NCBI GenBank assembly: GCA_030152145.1
Contig: JASLIL010000043.1
Span: forward strand, 1 to 32,005
Direction of reading: 5' to 3'
Length of the DNA stretch: 32,005 nucleotides
From: Tissierellales bacterium
Lineage (GTDB): Bacteria; Bacillota; Clostridia; Tissierellales; JASKZW01
The translations under genes were made by a program, and so were the position numbers. The notes under the pieces are model-generated. The model saw only the letters and a program-made list of their open reading frames with translations, was not told the origin of the DNA and searched no databases. The number at the start of each line of letters is the position of its first letter. Within the stretch, counting starts at the first letter, position 1. This document shows, piece after piece, positions 7,952 through 16,664 of this stretch.

Positions 7952-10873
7952 ATGACTTTTCAAACAGGAAAAACTTATCATGGATTTAAACTAATAGAAG
8001 AAAGAGAAATTAAGGAAATCCAATCTATAGGAAGACTTTTTCAACACGAAAATACAGGGGCCAGATTATTTCACCTGGCTAATGACGATGACAACAAGGT
8101 GTTTACAATAGGTTTTAGGACTCCACCTACAGATTCAACAGGTGTACCCCATATAGTTGAGCACTGTGTTCTTGCTGGTTCTAGAAAATATAAGACCAAG
8201 GAACCTTTTATGGATATGATCAAGGGCTCACTGCAAACCTTTATAAATGCCTTTACCTACCCAGATAAAACTATATATCCAGTGGCTAGTAGAAATGACA
8301 AGGACTTTAAGAACCTAATGGATGTTTATTTGGATGCAGTATTCTTCCCTGCTATCTATGAAAAGAAAGATATCTTTATGCAGGAAGGATGGCATTATGA
8401 AATCTTTAATAAGGAGGACCCAATAGACTACAAGGGTGTTGTTTACAATGAGATGAAGGGAGCCTATTCTTCACCAGAAACTGTGGTTTATGATGCTATA
8501 GGTGAGGCTCTTTATCCAGATACTACCTACAGACATTCTTCAGGTGGTAATCCTAAGAATATACCAGATCTTAGCTATGAAGATTTCTTAAACTTCCACA
8601 AGAAATTCTACCATCCTTCTAACAGCTATATCTATATATATGGTGACGGAGACCTAAACCAACAATTGTCCTACATTGACCAGGAATATCTTTCAAAGTT
8701 TGACTATCTTGAAATAGATTCCCATGTAGATAAGCAGGAACCTTTCTCCCAAAAAGTATACTACCAGAAGGAGTATAATCTGGCTGATGATGAGGATGAA
8801 AAAGGTAAGACCTACCTATCCTTAAACTTTGTAACTGGTGAAAGCAAGAATCCTGTTGACAATATAATGTCAGCTATCCTTTCTGATATGCTTCTTGAAT
8901 CATCTGCTTCACCTATAAAGAAAGCTGTTATGGAGGCAGAACTAGGAGAGGATCTTTTCTCTATGTCTGCTGGTGGACTAGAAGAATCTATAGGTTTTGT
9001 TTTAAAGAACACTGATCTAGACAAGAAGGATGAATTCCAGGATATAATCTATAGGGAACTGGAAAAGATGGTTAAGGAAGGTATAAATAAAAAATTAATA
9101 AAGGCTAGCTTAAACTCTGTAGAGTATTCTCTTAGAGAGGCTGGTGGCATGGCTACTAAAGGACTTATCTACATTATGAATGCCTACCAATCCTGGCTTT
9201 ATGATGCTAGTCCCTTTGATATATTAGAGTATGACAAGGTTCTTGAAGACCTGAAACTTAAACTTGATACAGACTATTTTGAAAGATATATAGAGGAAAG
9301 AATATTAAATAACCCTCATGCTGCCCTAGTGGCTGTAGTTCCTAAAAAGGGACTTGCCAAAGAGGAAAATGAAAGGGTTAGAAAACTTCTAGATGATCTA
9401 AAGGCTGAGCTTTCAGATCAGGAAATTGAAGAATTAATAAGAGAGAATGAGGCCCTTACAGAAAAGCAGTTAACTGATGACAGTTTAGAGGATAAGCTTA
9501 CCCTACCTAGATTGTCCCTAGATGATATAGACAGCAATGTCCTTGAAATTGACCAAGATATTATAGATAAAGCTAGCTATAAAGTTCTTCATAACAAGGT
9601 ATTCACTAGTGGAATATCCTATATAGACTTTATCTTTGATTCATCTATTATAGAGGAGGAATATATACCTTATATTAGCTTGCTTGGTAGATTGCTGGGA
9701 GATGTGGATACTGAAAACTATGGCTATGGTGATTTAGATAGTGAGATCTACATTAACACTGGTGGTATAAGCTTTAGTGCTTCTGCCCATGGTCATAAAT
9801 CTGATCCAGATATATACTTCCCTAAATTCGCTCTTAGGGCTAGAATAAAAAGAGAAAATACTGGAGACTTTTTTGACCTACTAGAGGAAATTTCCTTTAG
9901 GTCTAAATTTACTGATAAAAAGAGGATTAAGGAGTTGCTTCAACAGCTTCGTTCAAGAATAGAAATGAGCATCTTCCAATATGGAAACTCTATAGTGGCT
10001 TCAAGAGTTGCTTCCTACTATTCTCCTATAATGAAGTACAATGAAAAGACTAGTGGCCTAGATTTCTACTGGTTCCTGTCCCAGATAAGCAAGAATTTTG
10101 ATGAGAAGGCAGATGAAATCATAGAAAACCTAAACTATGTCTACAATAAAATCTTTAATATAAATAATCTTATAGTTGGATTTACTGGTTCTAAGGATGA
10201 CTTTGATCTTTTCCTAGAAAAGACTCCTGGCTTCCTGGATAAACTAAGTGAAGACAAGCTTCCTAGTTTTGACTACAGCTTTAGGGAAGAGGCTAAAAAT
10301 GAAGCTATCAAATCAGCTTCCAATGTTCAATATGTAGCCAAGGGCTATAACTTTAAGAAGTTAGGCCACCAGTATAATGGTGCCCTAAATGTTCTTACAA
10401 CTATTCTAAATGGTGAATACCTTCATAACAGGGTTAGGGCCAAGGGTGGTGCCTATGGAGTTGGTGTATCTATGGGAACTAGCGGTAACCTAAATGCCAG
10501 ATCCTACAGGGACCCAAATCTTGTAAAGACCTTGGAGACCTATGATGGAATGGCTGCCTATGTTGATAGTATGGAGATTTCTGAGCTTGACCTAACTAGC
10601 TTTATAATAGGAGCTTTAGGGGCTATGGACCCTGCTCTTACTCCTAGTGCTAAGGGTAGTATAGCTATAAATAGATATATAAATGGAGTAACAGTAGAGG
10701 AACTTAGAAAGATTAAGGAAGAGGCACTTAATACTTCCCTGGAGGAATTAAGAACCTTTGCTCCTATCCTAAAAGATTCTATGGAGAAAGACTTTATTTG
10801 TGTTCTAGGTAGTGAAGATACCATAGAGGAAAATAAGGATATTTTCAATGAAATTAAGAGCTTGAATATTTAA
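7952..10873 (+). CDS. M16C family metalloprotease, presequence protease (PreP)-like
   Basis: A 973-residue zinc peptidase of the pitrilysin/insulinase superfamily. The inverted zinc motif HxxEH is H67-I-V-E70-H71. The third metal ligand is E167 in NEMKG, 96 residues after H71, which matches the spacing in PreP (H77, H81, E177). In the second half R829 and Y835 (R-x5-Y in NRVRAKGGAY) match the substrate-binding Arg/Tyr pair of PreP. A helical linker of about 480-530 joins the two halves. The catalytic chamber therefore looks intact in one chain. Relatives degrade short unstructured peptides. No signal peptide is seen, so a cytoplasmic peptide-clearing role is likely. The gene is divergent from the ABC lipoprotein gene and ends at a strong terminator. 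Confidence 0.93.
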   Translation: MTFQTGKTYHGFKLIEEREIKEIQSIGRLFQHENTGARLFHLANDDDNKVFTIGFRTPPTDSTGVPHIVEHCVLAGSRKYKTKEPFMDMIKGSLQTFINAFTYPDKTIYPVASRNDKDFKNLMDVYLDAVFFPAIYEKKDIFMQEGWHYEIFNKEDPIDYKGVVYNEMKGAYSSPETVVYDAIGEALYPDTTYRHSSGGNPKNIPDLSYEDFLNFHKKFYHPSNSYIYIYGDGDLNQQLSYIDQEYLSKFDYLEIDSHVDKQEPFSQKVYYQKEYNLADDEDEKGKTYLSLNFVTGESKNPVDNIMSAILSDMLLESSASPIKKAVMEAELGEDLFSMSAGGLEESIGFVLKNTDLDKKDEFQDIIYRELEKMVKEGINKKLIKASLNSVEYSLREAGGMATKGLIYIMNAYQSWLYDASPFDILEYDKVLEDLKLKLDTDYFERYIEERILNNPHAALVAVVPKKGLAKEENERVRKLLDDLKAELSDQEIEELIRENEALTEKQLTDDSLEDKLTLPRLSLDDIDSNVLEIDQDIIDKASYKVLHNKVFTSGISYIDFIFDSSIIEEEYIPYISLLGRLLGDVDTENYGYGDLDSEIYINTGGISFSASAHGHKSDPDIYFPKFALRARIKRENTGDFFDLLEEISFRSKFTDKKRIKELLQQLRSRIEMSIFQYGNSIVASRVASYYSPIMKYNEKTSGLDFYWFLSQISKNFDEKADEIIENLNYVYNKIFNINNLIVGFTGSKDDFDLFLEKTPGFLDKLSEDKLPSFDYSFREEAKNEAIKSASNVQYVAKGYNFKKLGHQYNGALNVLTTILNGEYLHNRVRAKGGAYGVGVSMGTSGNLNARSYRDPNLVKTLETYDGMAAYVDSMEISELDLTSFIIGALGAMDPALTPSAKGSIAINRYINGVTVEELRKIKEEALNTSLEELRTFAPILKDSMEKDFICVLGSEDTIEENKDIFNEIKSLNI

Positions 10874-10890
10874 TACTATCTTGTATACTA

Positions 10891-10918
10891 AAGATAGGCC
10901 TTGGGCCTATCTTTTTTT
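10891..10918 (+). terminator. Rho-independent terminator of the M16 protease gene
   Basis: A perfect 10-bp stem, AAGATAGGCC/GGCCTATCTT (10891-10900 and 10904-10913), with loop TTG, runs into TTTTTTT. It lies 14 nt before the start of the next small gene. Confidence 0.9.
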
Positions 10919-10931
10919 AGGAGGTTTTTTT

Positions 10932-11198
10932 ATGAATACTTCAGTTATAGTAATAATGCTTATACTTATTATGATCAGCCTAGACAAACTTGATAAAAAA
11001 TTAGATCGAATGGATTCTAAGCTTATGGATATTTCTATAGAGCTAGGTATTTCAAAGGATTTAGAGGATGATGAGGAATTTTTAGAAAGGGTTAGAGATC
11101 TAAAGGAAGATGATGAAATAGTGAAGGCTGTTAAGCTTGTTAGGGATCACAGCCATATGAGCTTAAAGGATGCTAAGGATTTTGTAGATAGGGCCTAA
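10932..11198 (+). CDS. Small single-pass membrane protein with an L7/L12 C-terminal-like segment
   Basis: An 88-residue protein starting at ATG 10932, which follows AGGAGG (10919-10924). The longer frame from 10881 would begin inside the upstream terminator. Residues 4-17 are a hydrophobic anchor. Residues 18-38 (DKLDKKLDRMDSKL) look like a short amphipathic or coiled-coil helix. The tail at about 58-88 contains KAVKLVRDHSHMSLKDAKDFVD, which follows the helix-turn-helix pattern of the ribosomal protein L7/L12 C-terminal domain (consensus like IKxVRxxTGLGLKEAKxxVE). Only about the last half of that domain is present. Small membrane-bound proteins with such tails occur in other bacteria, mostly uncharacterised. 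A partner that recognises L7/L12-like surfaces is a guess. Confidence 0.75.
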   Translation: MNTSVIVIMLILIMISLDKLDKKLDRMDSKLMDISIELGISKDLEDDEEFLERVRDLKEDDEIVKAVKLVRDHSHMSLKDAKDFVDRA

Positions 11199-11218
11199 TT
11201 TTAGGGCTCTTTTTTTAT
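11186..11218 (+). terminator. Possible weak terminator after the small membrane protein gene
   Basis: GGGCC and GGGCTCT flank TAATTTTA around the stop codon and can pair only with a bulge. TTTTTTT follows at 11210-11216. The U-run is convincing; the stem is not. Confidence 0.35.
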
Positions 11219-11241
11219 GAGATTTTATTCTAGCTTTTATA

Positions 11242-11250
11242 TGCTATAAT
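11242..11250 (+). promoter_or_regulatory. Extended -10 promoter of the nucleoid-associated-type gene
   Basis: TGCTATAAT is an exact extended -10, 24 nt before the ATG at 11275. It is followed by the ribosome site AGGAGG. No clear -35 is seen. Confidence 0.6.
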
Positions 11251-11274
11251 TTTATTAGACTAGGAGGAATAAGA

Positions 11275-12267
11275 ATGATTTATATAGATGATTTAGTGGT
11301 TCATATTCTAGATCCAAATACGGCCATGCCTATACTTTCTGAGGCTAAGCATCCTAATGATTTGGAGATTCAGGAGTATATAGGAACCCATATAGAGAAG
11401 GCCTTTTTAGATATGAATAAAAAAGAACTTGAGACCATAGGTAACCTAGGGGTAAAGTCTATCCTTTCGGACCTGGGGAAAAGAGATGATTTTCTGGAAA
11501 GAAGTCGAGATTTTGCCAACTTTATGTATGAGATATTGGAGAAAAATGCTATGGAGCCCTTGGATCTTGTTATTACAAGATTTACCAGGGAGGGCCAGGA
11601 GTATGTGGCTATTTTCTACATGTACTACAAGATGTCCTATATTCACACTATAGACTATGATGAGGAAAAAAATATAAACAGGCTCCTAAAGCAAAAGACA
11701 GCCCTGCCTACGGAAAATCAAAAGGTTGATGAGTTTATTTTCTATAACTTGGAAACTGAGGAGTTTTTCTACAAGGAGAAAAAACACAATGTAAATGGTG
11801 GTAAAGAGTATATAATATCCCAGTATGTTTTAGATATTACCATGCCCCTATCTCCTAGGGAAAAAATAGATCTTTTAAATAAGACCAGCAAAAAAATAGT
11901 TAAGGACTACTATGACAATAGCATAAATAAAATGGCTGAGGTTAATTCTATTATCCTGGATAATGTTGAAACCAAGGGCTATATTGATATTGATGATGTT
12001 AAGGACAAGGCCTTCCACAACCAACCTGATATTCAAAAGGCCTATGAAGAAGAAATGGTCCAAAAGGGCTTAAAGGATAAGTCTTTAGAGGTAGAGGGGC
12101 TGGAAAGAAGGCTACCTACCTTCCAAAAAATTCTTCTAGATGATGGTATTGAAATGAAAATACCTGTGGAAGTCCTAAATGATAAGGATAAGCTTGAGTT
12201 TATAGTAAACCCTGATGGGAGTGTTTCCATTATGCTTAAAAATTTAATGGATATACAGCAAAAATAA
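11275..12267 (+). CDS. 37-kDa nucleoid-associated protein family (NdpA/YejK-like)
   Basis: A 330-residue protein, close to the family's usual size of about 335. Typical family features are the opening MIYIDDLVVHILDPNT, the middle LEKNAMEPLDLVITRFTREGQEYVAIF with a following Y-rich strand, and the late KGLKDKSLEVEG segment. A C-terminal strand region (FIVNPDGSVSIMLKN) closes the protein. E. coli YejK binds the nucleoid, but its function is unclear. In Firmicutes the family appears in chromosomes without a defined role. ATG at 11275 follows AGGAGG (11262-11267) and has its own promoter. It is convergent with topB, which also acts on DNA topology; the shared terminator does not imply a shared function. 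Confidence 0.75.
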   Translation: MIYIDDLVVHILDPNTAMPILSEAKHPNDLEIQEYIGTHIEKAFLDMNKKELETIGNLGVKSILSDLGKRDDFLERSRDFANFMYEILEKNAMEPLDLVITRFTREGQEYVAIFYMYYKMSYIHTIDYDEEKNINRLLKQKTALPTENQKVDEFIFYNLETEEFFYKEKKHNVNGGKEYIISQYVLDITMPLSPREKIDLLNKTSKKIVKDYYDNSINKMAEVNSIILDNVETKGYIDIDDVKDKAFHNQPDIQKAYEEEMVQKGLKDKSLEVEGLERRLPTFQKILLDDGIEMKIPVEVLNDKDKLEFIVNPDGSVSIMLKNLMDIQQK

Positions 12268-12290
12268 GAGATGCTACTAGTAGCATCTCT
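12267..12290. terminator. Bidirectional hairpin between the nucleoid-associated-type gene and topB
   Basis: A perfect 24-nt palindrome (12267-12290; half-site AGAGATGCTACT) overlaps one stop codon and abuts the other. No long U-run follows on either strand. Confidence 0.65.
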
Positions 12291-14438
12291 CTATTTATCT
12301 AACTTTAGGGATTTCAGAGCATCAAAAAGATCTGAATTTATATTGTCATCCTGCTTTTCCTGAGACTTAAGATACTTCTTAACCTCTCCCTTAGAAGGAA
12401 TCTTCTTCTTTTCTTTTTTAAGCTTTTCATATTCCTTCATACTTTCTGTATAGCCACATTGACAGTAGAACTTTTCAGATTGACCCTCTCCTGAAAGTCT
12501 CATCTTCTTCATACATTGTGGACATCTTCTGTTGGTAGTCCTGTATATATTCTTCCTGCCCTTACAGTTTCTGTCCTGGCATACATACATCTTTCCATTT
12601 CTAGTCTTTACTTCCAGCATATATTCATTGCAAATAGGACATCTGGTTCCAGTTAAATTATCATGAACATAGTTTTGACTACTGGTATTTATATCCTTTA
12701 CTATCTCTCTTGTATAGCTTTTAGCCTCATTTATAAAGCTATCCTTAGACATTTTTCCATCCTCTATCTTTTCCAACTTTTTCTCCCAAACAGCAGTAAG
12801 TCCTGGAGACTTTAGGTCCTCTGGTACCAGCTGTAAAAGCTGCCTGCCCTTAGAGGTAGTTACTATATCCTCTCCTCTTTTCTCCAAGAGAAAACTATTG
12901 AAAAGCTTGTCTATTATATCTCCACGGGTGGCAACAGTACCTATTCCACCTATCTCCCCAAGTATCTTTGCCTTGTCCCTTTCGCTATCATCTAAGAAGC
13001 TTACTGGATTTTCCATATAGCCTATAAGACTACCTTCGTTAAGGTAGGGTTTGGGCTGAGTCTTATCCACAGTTAGGCTTAGATTTCTTAACTTTAAATC
13101 TTTTAATCCACCTGTGGATAGGTGGTTTTCCTTGTCAGATAGTTCCTTATAGCCTAGTTTTAGGGGCTTTTCAAATTTTGAGGTAAATTCTTCTCCACCT
13201 ATATCAAGGCTTACAGTTGTTTCTTCATATTCGTAGGGATCTGACAGGGCTTCTAGAAATCTTCTAACAACTAGGTTGTAGATATGTTTCTCCCTGTTGG
13301 TAAGTTCATTTATATCCACAAACTCCTCTGTAGGAATTATGGCATGGTGATCCCTTACCCTAGTGTTATCCACAAAGTTCTTGTTGGCCTTTATGGACTT
13401 CATACTCAATCTATTGGCATAGGCCTTGTGCTCTCCTGAAACTGCCTTTAACCTATCCTTTAGAGTGGGAACTATGTCCTCTGTTAAATATCTTGAATCA
13501 GTCCTAGGGTAGGTTAGGGCCTTCTTCTCCTCATAAAGCTTCTGCATTATATTAAGGGTTTCCTTGGCAGAATACTTATAGATCCTGTAGGAATCCTTCT
13601 GCAGCTCTGTTAGATCATAGAGCTTGGCTGGATAGGACTTTTTAAGCTTGACCTTCTTGTCCCTAAGGCTAGGCTTGGAGTTTTTCAATTTTTTCTCTAA
13701 GTCCCTCATACTGTCTATATTAAACTCTCTGGTATTGCCTGTCTTCCTATCCCTCCACTGAAAGTCTATACCATCTACATTTGCCTTTAGGCTGGCAAAG
13801 TCTTTGGGAACAAAGTTTCTTCTTTCCTCTTCCCTTTTATAGACCATATTTAGGGTAGGAGTCTGTACCCTACCACAGGACAGTTGAGCATTGTATTTTA
13901 CTGTTAGGGCACGGGTGCCATTTATTCCTACAATCCAGTCAGCTTCTGACCTGGCAACTGCTGCACTATATAGATTGTCATAGTCCCTTACATCCCTTAA
14001 GTTTTTAAAGCCATCTCTTATGGCCTTGTCTGTTACAGAGGAAATCCAGAGTCTTTTCAGTGGATAATTTTTGGAAAAACCCTCTATGATCCACCTAGCT
14101 ACCAACTCTCCTTCACGGCCAGCATCTGTAGCTATTATAACCTCCTTAATATCCTGTCTGTCACTAAGTTTCTTAATGGTGAAAAATTGCTTCTTTGTAT
14201 TAGGAATCAATTTAGTCTCCATCTTCTTTGGAATTATGGGAAGATCCTCCATCTTCCACTCCCTGTAGTTCTTACTATAGTCTTCTGGATTTTTCAAGCT
14301 AACCAAGTGGCCTAGGGCCCAGCTAACTATATACTTATCTCCTTCTATATATCCATTTCTATCCTGCCTACAATTCAATACCCTAGCTATATCCCTTCCC
14401 ACTGAAGGTTTTTCAGCTATTACTAAGGATTTTTTCAT
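12291..14438 (-). CDS. topB: DNA topoisomerase III (type IA)
   Basis: A 715-residue enzyme that passes DNA single strands and resolves recombination and replication intermediates. The N-terminal TOPRIM domain shows IAEKPSVGRDIA (acid E9) and ATDAGREGELVARW (D105, E109, E111), the form typical of Firmicutes topoisomerase III. The active-site tyrosine is Y310 in LTYPRTDSRYL. Two zinc-ribbon-like segments follow near the C-terminus: CPIC with a later CxxxxC, and CPQC with CQC. The C-terminus is lysine-rich. Length is normal. ATG at 14438 follows AGGTGAT. It has its own promoter and is divergent from the YaiI/YqxD gene. RecQ, its usual functional partner, is nearby at 1286-3367 but in a separate transcription unit. 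Confidence 0.95.
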   Translation of the reverse strand: MKKSLVIAEKPSVGRDIARVLNCRQDRNGYIEGDKYIVSWALGHLVSLKNPEDYSKNYREWKMEDLPIIPKKMETKLIPNTKKQFFTIKKLSDRQDIKEVIIATDAGREGELVARWIIEGFSKNYPLKRLWISSVTDKAIRDGFKNLRDVRDYDNLYSAAVARSEADWIVGINGTRALTVKYNAQLSCGRVQTPTLNMVYKREEERRNFVPKDFASLKANVDGIDFQWRDRKTGNTREFNIDSMRDLEKKLKNSKPSLRDKKVKLKKSYPAKLYDLTELQKDSYRIYKYSAKETLNIMQKLYEEKKALTYPRTDSRYLTEDIVPTLKDRLKAVSGEHKAYANRLSMKSIKANKNFVDNTRVRDHHAIIPTEEFVDINELTNREKHIYNLVVRRFLEALSDPYEYEETTVSLDIGGEEFTSKFEKPLKLGYKELSDKENHLSTGGLKDLKLRNLSLTVDKTQPKPYLNEGSLIGYMENPVSFLDDSERDKAKILGEIGGIGTVATRGDIIDKLFNSFLLEKRGEDIVTTSKGRQLLQLVPEDLKSPGLTAVWEKKLEKIEDGKMSKDSFINEAKSYTREIVKDINTSSQNYVHDNLTGTRCPICNEYMLEVKTRNGKMYVCQDRNCKGRKNIYRTTNRRCPQCMKKMRLSGEGQSEKFYCQCGYTESMKEYEKLKKEKKKIPSKGEVKKYLKSQEKQDDNINSDLFDALKSLKLDK

Positions 14439-14463
14439 ATAATCACCTCTATTATTAAGATAA

Positions 14464-14472
14464 ATTATATCA
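14464..14472 (-). promoter_or_regulatory. Extended -10 promoter of topB
   Basis: On the minus strand 14472-14464 reads TGATATAAT, an exact extended -10. It lies 26 nt before the topB start. Confidence 0.6.
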
Positions 14473-14529
14473 TATCTTAGGGCCTAGGGTTTAAGGGAAG
14501 TTATCTTTAGGGTCTAGGCTATATAAATC

Positions 14530-14550
14530 TAGACAGTCTAGCTATATAAT
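14530..14550 (+). promoter_or_regulatory. Candidate promoter region of the YaiI/YqxD gene with a small inverted repeat
   Basis: TATAAT at 14545-14550 lies 18 nt before the ATG at 14568. A 13-nt imperfect dyad CTAGACAGTCTAG (5-bp arms) precedes it and could be a protein site. No standard -35 was found. Confidence 0.4.
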
Positions 14551-14567
14551 AGTAGGGAGGTGATTCT

Positions 14568-15005
14568 ATGAAAATACTAGTAGATGCTGATGCTTCTCCA
14601 GTTCTATCTATAGTGGAGGAGCTGGCCAAGAAACATGGTCTAGAGCTTATTATAGTAAAAAACTACAACCATGTAATTTCATCAGACTATGGAAGGGTGG
14701 TTACTGTAGACAATATGAAGGAGGCTGCCGACCTTTATATTATGAATAATTGCCTGGCTAAAGACATTATAGTTACCCAGGACTATGGCTTGGCTGCCAT
14801 GGTTATAGGCAAGGGTAGCCTGGTTATAAATCAATTTGGAAAGATAATAGATCAGGATAATATCGATTTTCTTCTGGACCAAAGACATGTTAAAAGTCAG
14901 GTCAGAAGGCAGGAAAAGATCTACAGCAAGTTTAAGAAAAGGCAGGATTCAGACAATCAAATCTTCAGACAAAATCTAGAAAACCTAATTTTATCCCAAT
15001 CATAA
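14568..15005 (+). CDS. YaiI/YqxD family protein (DUF188, PIN-like fold)
   Basis: A 145-residue protein, the normal family length. It opens with KILVDADASPV, the conserved acidic start of this family. It continues with DIIVTQDYGLAAMVIGKG (residues 65-82), which holds the conserved TQDY acid, and an RRQEKIYSKFKKR basic stretch near 110-122. The acids resemble the metal-binding site of PIN-domain nucleases, and the family is considered PIN-like, but no activity or substrate is established. ATG at 14568 follows GGGAGGTGATT. It is divergent from topB and convergent with the tryptophan operon, ending at their shared hairpin. Confidence 0.88.
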   Translation: MKILVDADASPVLSIVEELAKKHGLELIIVKNYNHVISSDYGRVVTVDNMKEAADLYIMNNCLAKDIIVTQDYGLAAMVIGKGSLVINQFGKIIDQDNIDFLLDQRHVKSQVRRQEKIYSKFKKRQDSDNQIFRQNLENLILSQS

Positions 15006-15045
15006 AAAGAGCCTATATCCTTATATTCTGATATAGGCCCTTCTC
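15005..15045. terminator. Hairpin between the YaiI/YqxD gene and the tryptophan operon
   Basis: A 9-bp stem GCCTATATC/GATATAGGC (15011-15019 and 15030-15038) has a 10-nt loop. On the minus strand it runs into TCTTTTTATG, so it is the better terminator for the trp operon. On the plus strand it is followed by a pyrimidine-rich stretch (CCTTCTCTTC). Confidence 0.7.
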
Positions 15046-15046
15046 T

Positions 15047-15862
15047 TCAGAAGGATTTTCCCTCTAGGTGGATTAATTTTTCCAAAGATCCTAGAAGGGA
15101 CTCAAACTCCCTAAGATTTAGGGACTGATCCCCATCACAAAGGGCCTGAGCTGGTGACTTGTGAACCTCTATTATAAGTCCATCAGCTCCACAGGCCACA
15201 GCTGCCTTTGACATAGGTTCTATCAGGGATTTTATCCCTGTTCCATGGCTAGGGTCTACAAATACTGGAAGATGGCTTAGACTTTTTAACATAGGCACCA
15301 GGGATAGATCCAGGGTGTTTCTAGTATAGCTGTTAAAGGACCTGATTCCCCTTTCGCATAGTATAACCCTTTCATTTCCACCAGCCAATATATATTCAGC
15401 ACTTAGGACAAATTCTTCCAGGCTGGCAGAAAACCCTCTTTTCAACATAACTGGCCTATCTATCCTTGATAATTCCTTTAAAAGCTCATAATTATACATA
15501 TTCCTAGCCCCTACCTGGATAATATCTGCTACCTCCAAAATATCCTCCAGGTCCCTAACTGATACTATTTCAGTTATGATCCTAAGACCAGTTTCCTCCT
15601 TGGCCTTCTTTAATAAAGTAAGACCCTCCTTTTCTAGGCCCTGAAAACTATAGGGACTGGTTCTAGGTTTAAAGGCCCCTCCCCTTAAAAAATTTAGGCC
15701 CAGCTTCTTTATCCCCCTGGCTGTTTCCAAAAGCTCAGCTTCTCCCTCTACTGCACAGGGTCCAGCTATAATTGTAAAGCTATCACCAGCCAGATCTACA
15801 TCCCCTATACTAAAACCCTCTTCCTTGTAATCTCTAGATACTTTTAAGCTAGCATAATCCAT
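15047..15862 (-). CDS. aroF: 3-deoxy-7-phosphoheptulonate (DAHP) synthase, core type without regulatory domain
   Basis: A 271-residue enzyme that joins phosphoenolpyruvate and erythrose 4-phosphate, the first step of the shikimate pathway. The motifs are IAGPCAVEGE (metal and PEP Cys region), RGGAFKPRTSPYSFQG, QVGARNMYNYELL, MLKRGFSAS and FVDPSHGTG. This is the AroA-beta/KDO8P synthase-like subfamily. It begins almost at the barrel: the N-terminal ferredoxin-like allosteric domain of the Thermotoga-type enzyme, or a fused chorismate mutase, is absent. It may therefore be insensitive to aromatic amino acids. ATG at 15862 follows GGAGG, 10 nt after the trpA stop, so it is the last gene of the T-box-controlled operon. 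The gene symbol is by analogy. Confidence 0.92.
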   Translation of the reverse strand: MDYASLKVSRDYKEEGFSIGDVDLAGDSFTIIAGPCAVEGEAELLETARGIKKLGLNFLRGGAFKPRTSPYSFQGLEKEGLTLLKKAKEETGLRIITEIVSVRDLEDILEVADIIQVGARNMYNYELLKELSRIDRPVMLKRGFSASLEEFVLSAEYILAGGNERVILCERGIRSFNSYTRNTLDLSLVPMLKSLSHLPVFVDPSHGTGIKSLIEPMSKAAVACGADGLIIEVHKSPAQALCDGDQSLNLREFESLLGSLEKLIHLEGKSF

Positions 15863-15872
15863 AATAAACCTC

Positions 15873-16664
15873 CTAGTAATCCAAGCCCCTTCTTAGGGCC
15901 TGGCAAAATTCACTAACTCTTAGAAGAGAACTTCCGTCCTCTATCCCATCTTCCAATCTTTCAATAAGAGCACTGCCAACTATTACCCCATCAGAATATT
16001 TTGATATATCTCTGGCCATAGCAACACTTGAAACTCCAAAACCTATTAAAAGAGGCAGGTCTGTCTCCCTTCTAACTTCCTTCATAAAACCCTCCAAGCC
16101 ACTATCTAAACTGCTTCTAGCCCCAGTAACCCCTTTGGAGGATACACAGTAGATAAAGCCACTGCTATCCCTAACTATAGGTCCAATCCTATCTCTAGAT
16201 GTAGGTGCTACCAGGGGAATTAGATCCAGGGGCCTTCCCCTTAGCTTGTCTATAAGCTCCCTTCTTTCCTCTAGAGGTAGGTCTGGGATAATAAGGCCAT
16301 CTAAGCCTAGCTCCTGACTTTTTTCTATAAACCTATCTAGACCATAGGAATAAACAACATTATAGTAGACTAGAAAAACCAGGGGAATCTGGCTAACCTG
16401 CCTCAACTTTTTAAGTAGATCAAATATATGGTCCAGATTAACCTTCTTATCTAGGGCTCTTTGACTGGCTCTTTGTATAACCTCTCCATCAGCCAGAGGA
16501 TCTGAGTAGGGTATGCCTATCTCAACTATATCCACTCCCACCCTTTCCATCTCCAGGATCAAGTCGTAGCTAAAGTCCAAACTATAGTCTCCCCCACTTA
16601 TATAGGTAACCAGTGTCTTCCTATCCTTATTGTCTTCAAAGTAAGCTTCTATTCTAGTCTTCAT
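15873..16664 (-). CDS. trpA: Tryptophan synthase alpha chain
   Basis: A 263-residue TIM-barrel subunit that cleaves indole-3-glycerol phosphate to indole and glyceraldehyde 3-phosphate. The catalytic acids are E48 (DIVEIGIPYSDP) and D59 (LADG), matching E49 and D60 of E. coli. Phosphate-binding loops GFGVSS and GVIVGSAL are present late in the chain. The ATG at 16664 lies inside trpB: the reading frames overlap by 11 nt, and the ribosome site AGGAGG is the codons for the acidic end of TrpB. This points to translational coupling and equal amounts of the two subunits of the alpha2beta2 complex. Confidence 0.96.
   Translation of the reverse strand: MKTRIEAYFEDNKDRKTLVTYISGGDYSLDFSYDLILEMERVGVDIVEIGIPYSDPLADGEVIQRASQRALDKKVNLDHIFDLLKKLRQVSQIPLVFLVYYNVVYSYGLDRFIEKSQELGLDGLIIPDLPLEERRELIDKLRGRPLDLIPLVAPTSRDRIGPIVRDSSGFIYCVSSKGVTGARSSLDSGLEGFMKEVRRETDLPLLIGFGVSSVAMARDISKYSDGVIVGSALIERLEDGIEDGSSLLRVSEFCQALRRGLDY

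Noticed and set aside
8812..9024. Minus-strand open frame inside the M16 protease gene, with a similar one at 10558-10848
   Set aside because: Serine-rich mirror translations of a well-supported gene; no ribosome site.
12267..12290. Long palindrome as a mobile-element or recombination site
   Set aside because: It sits exactly between two convergent stop codons like other hairpins in the window, so a terminator explains it.
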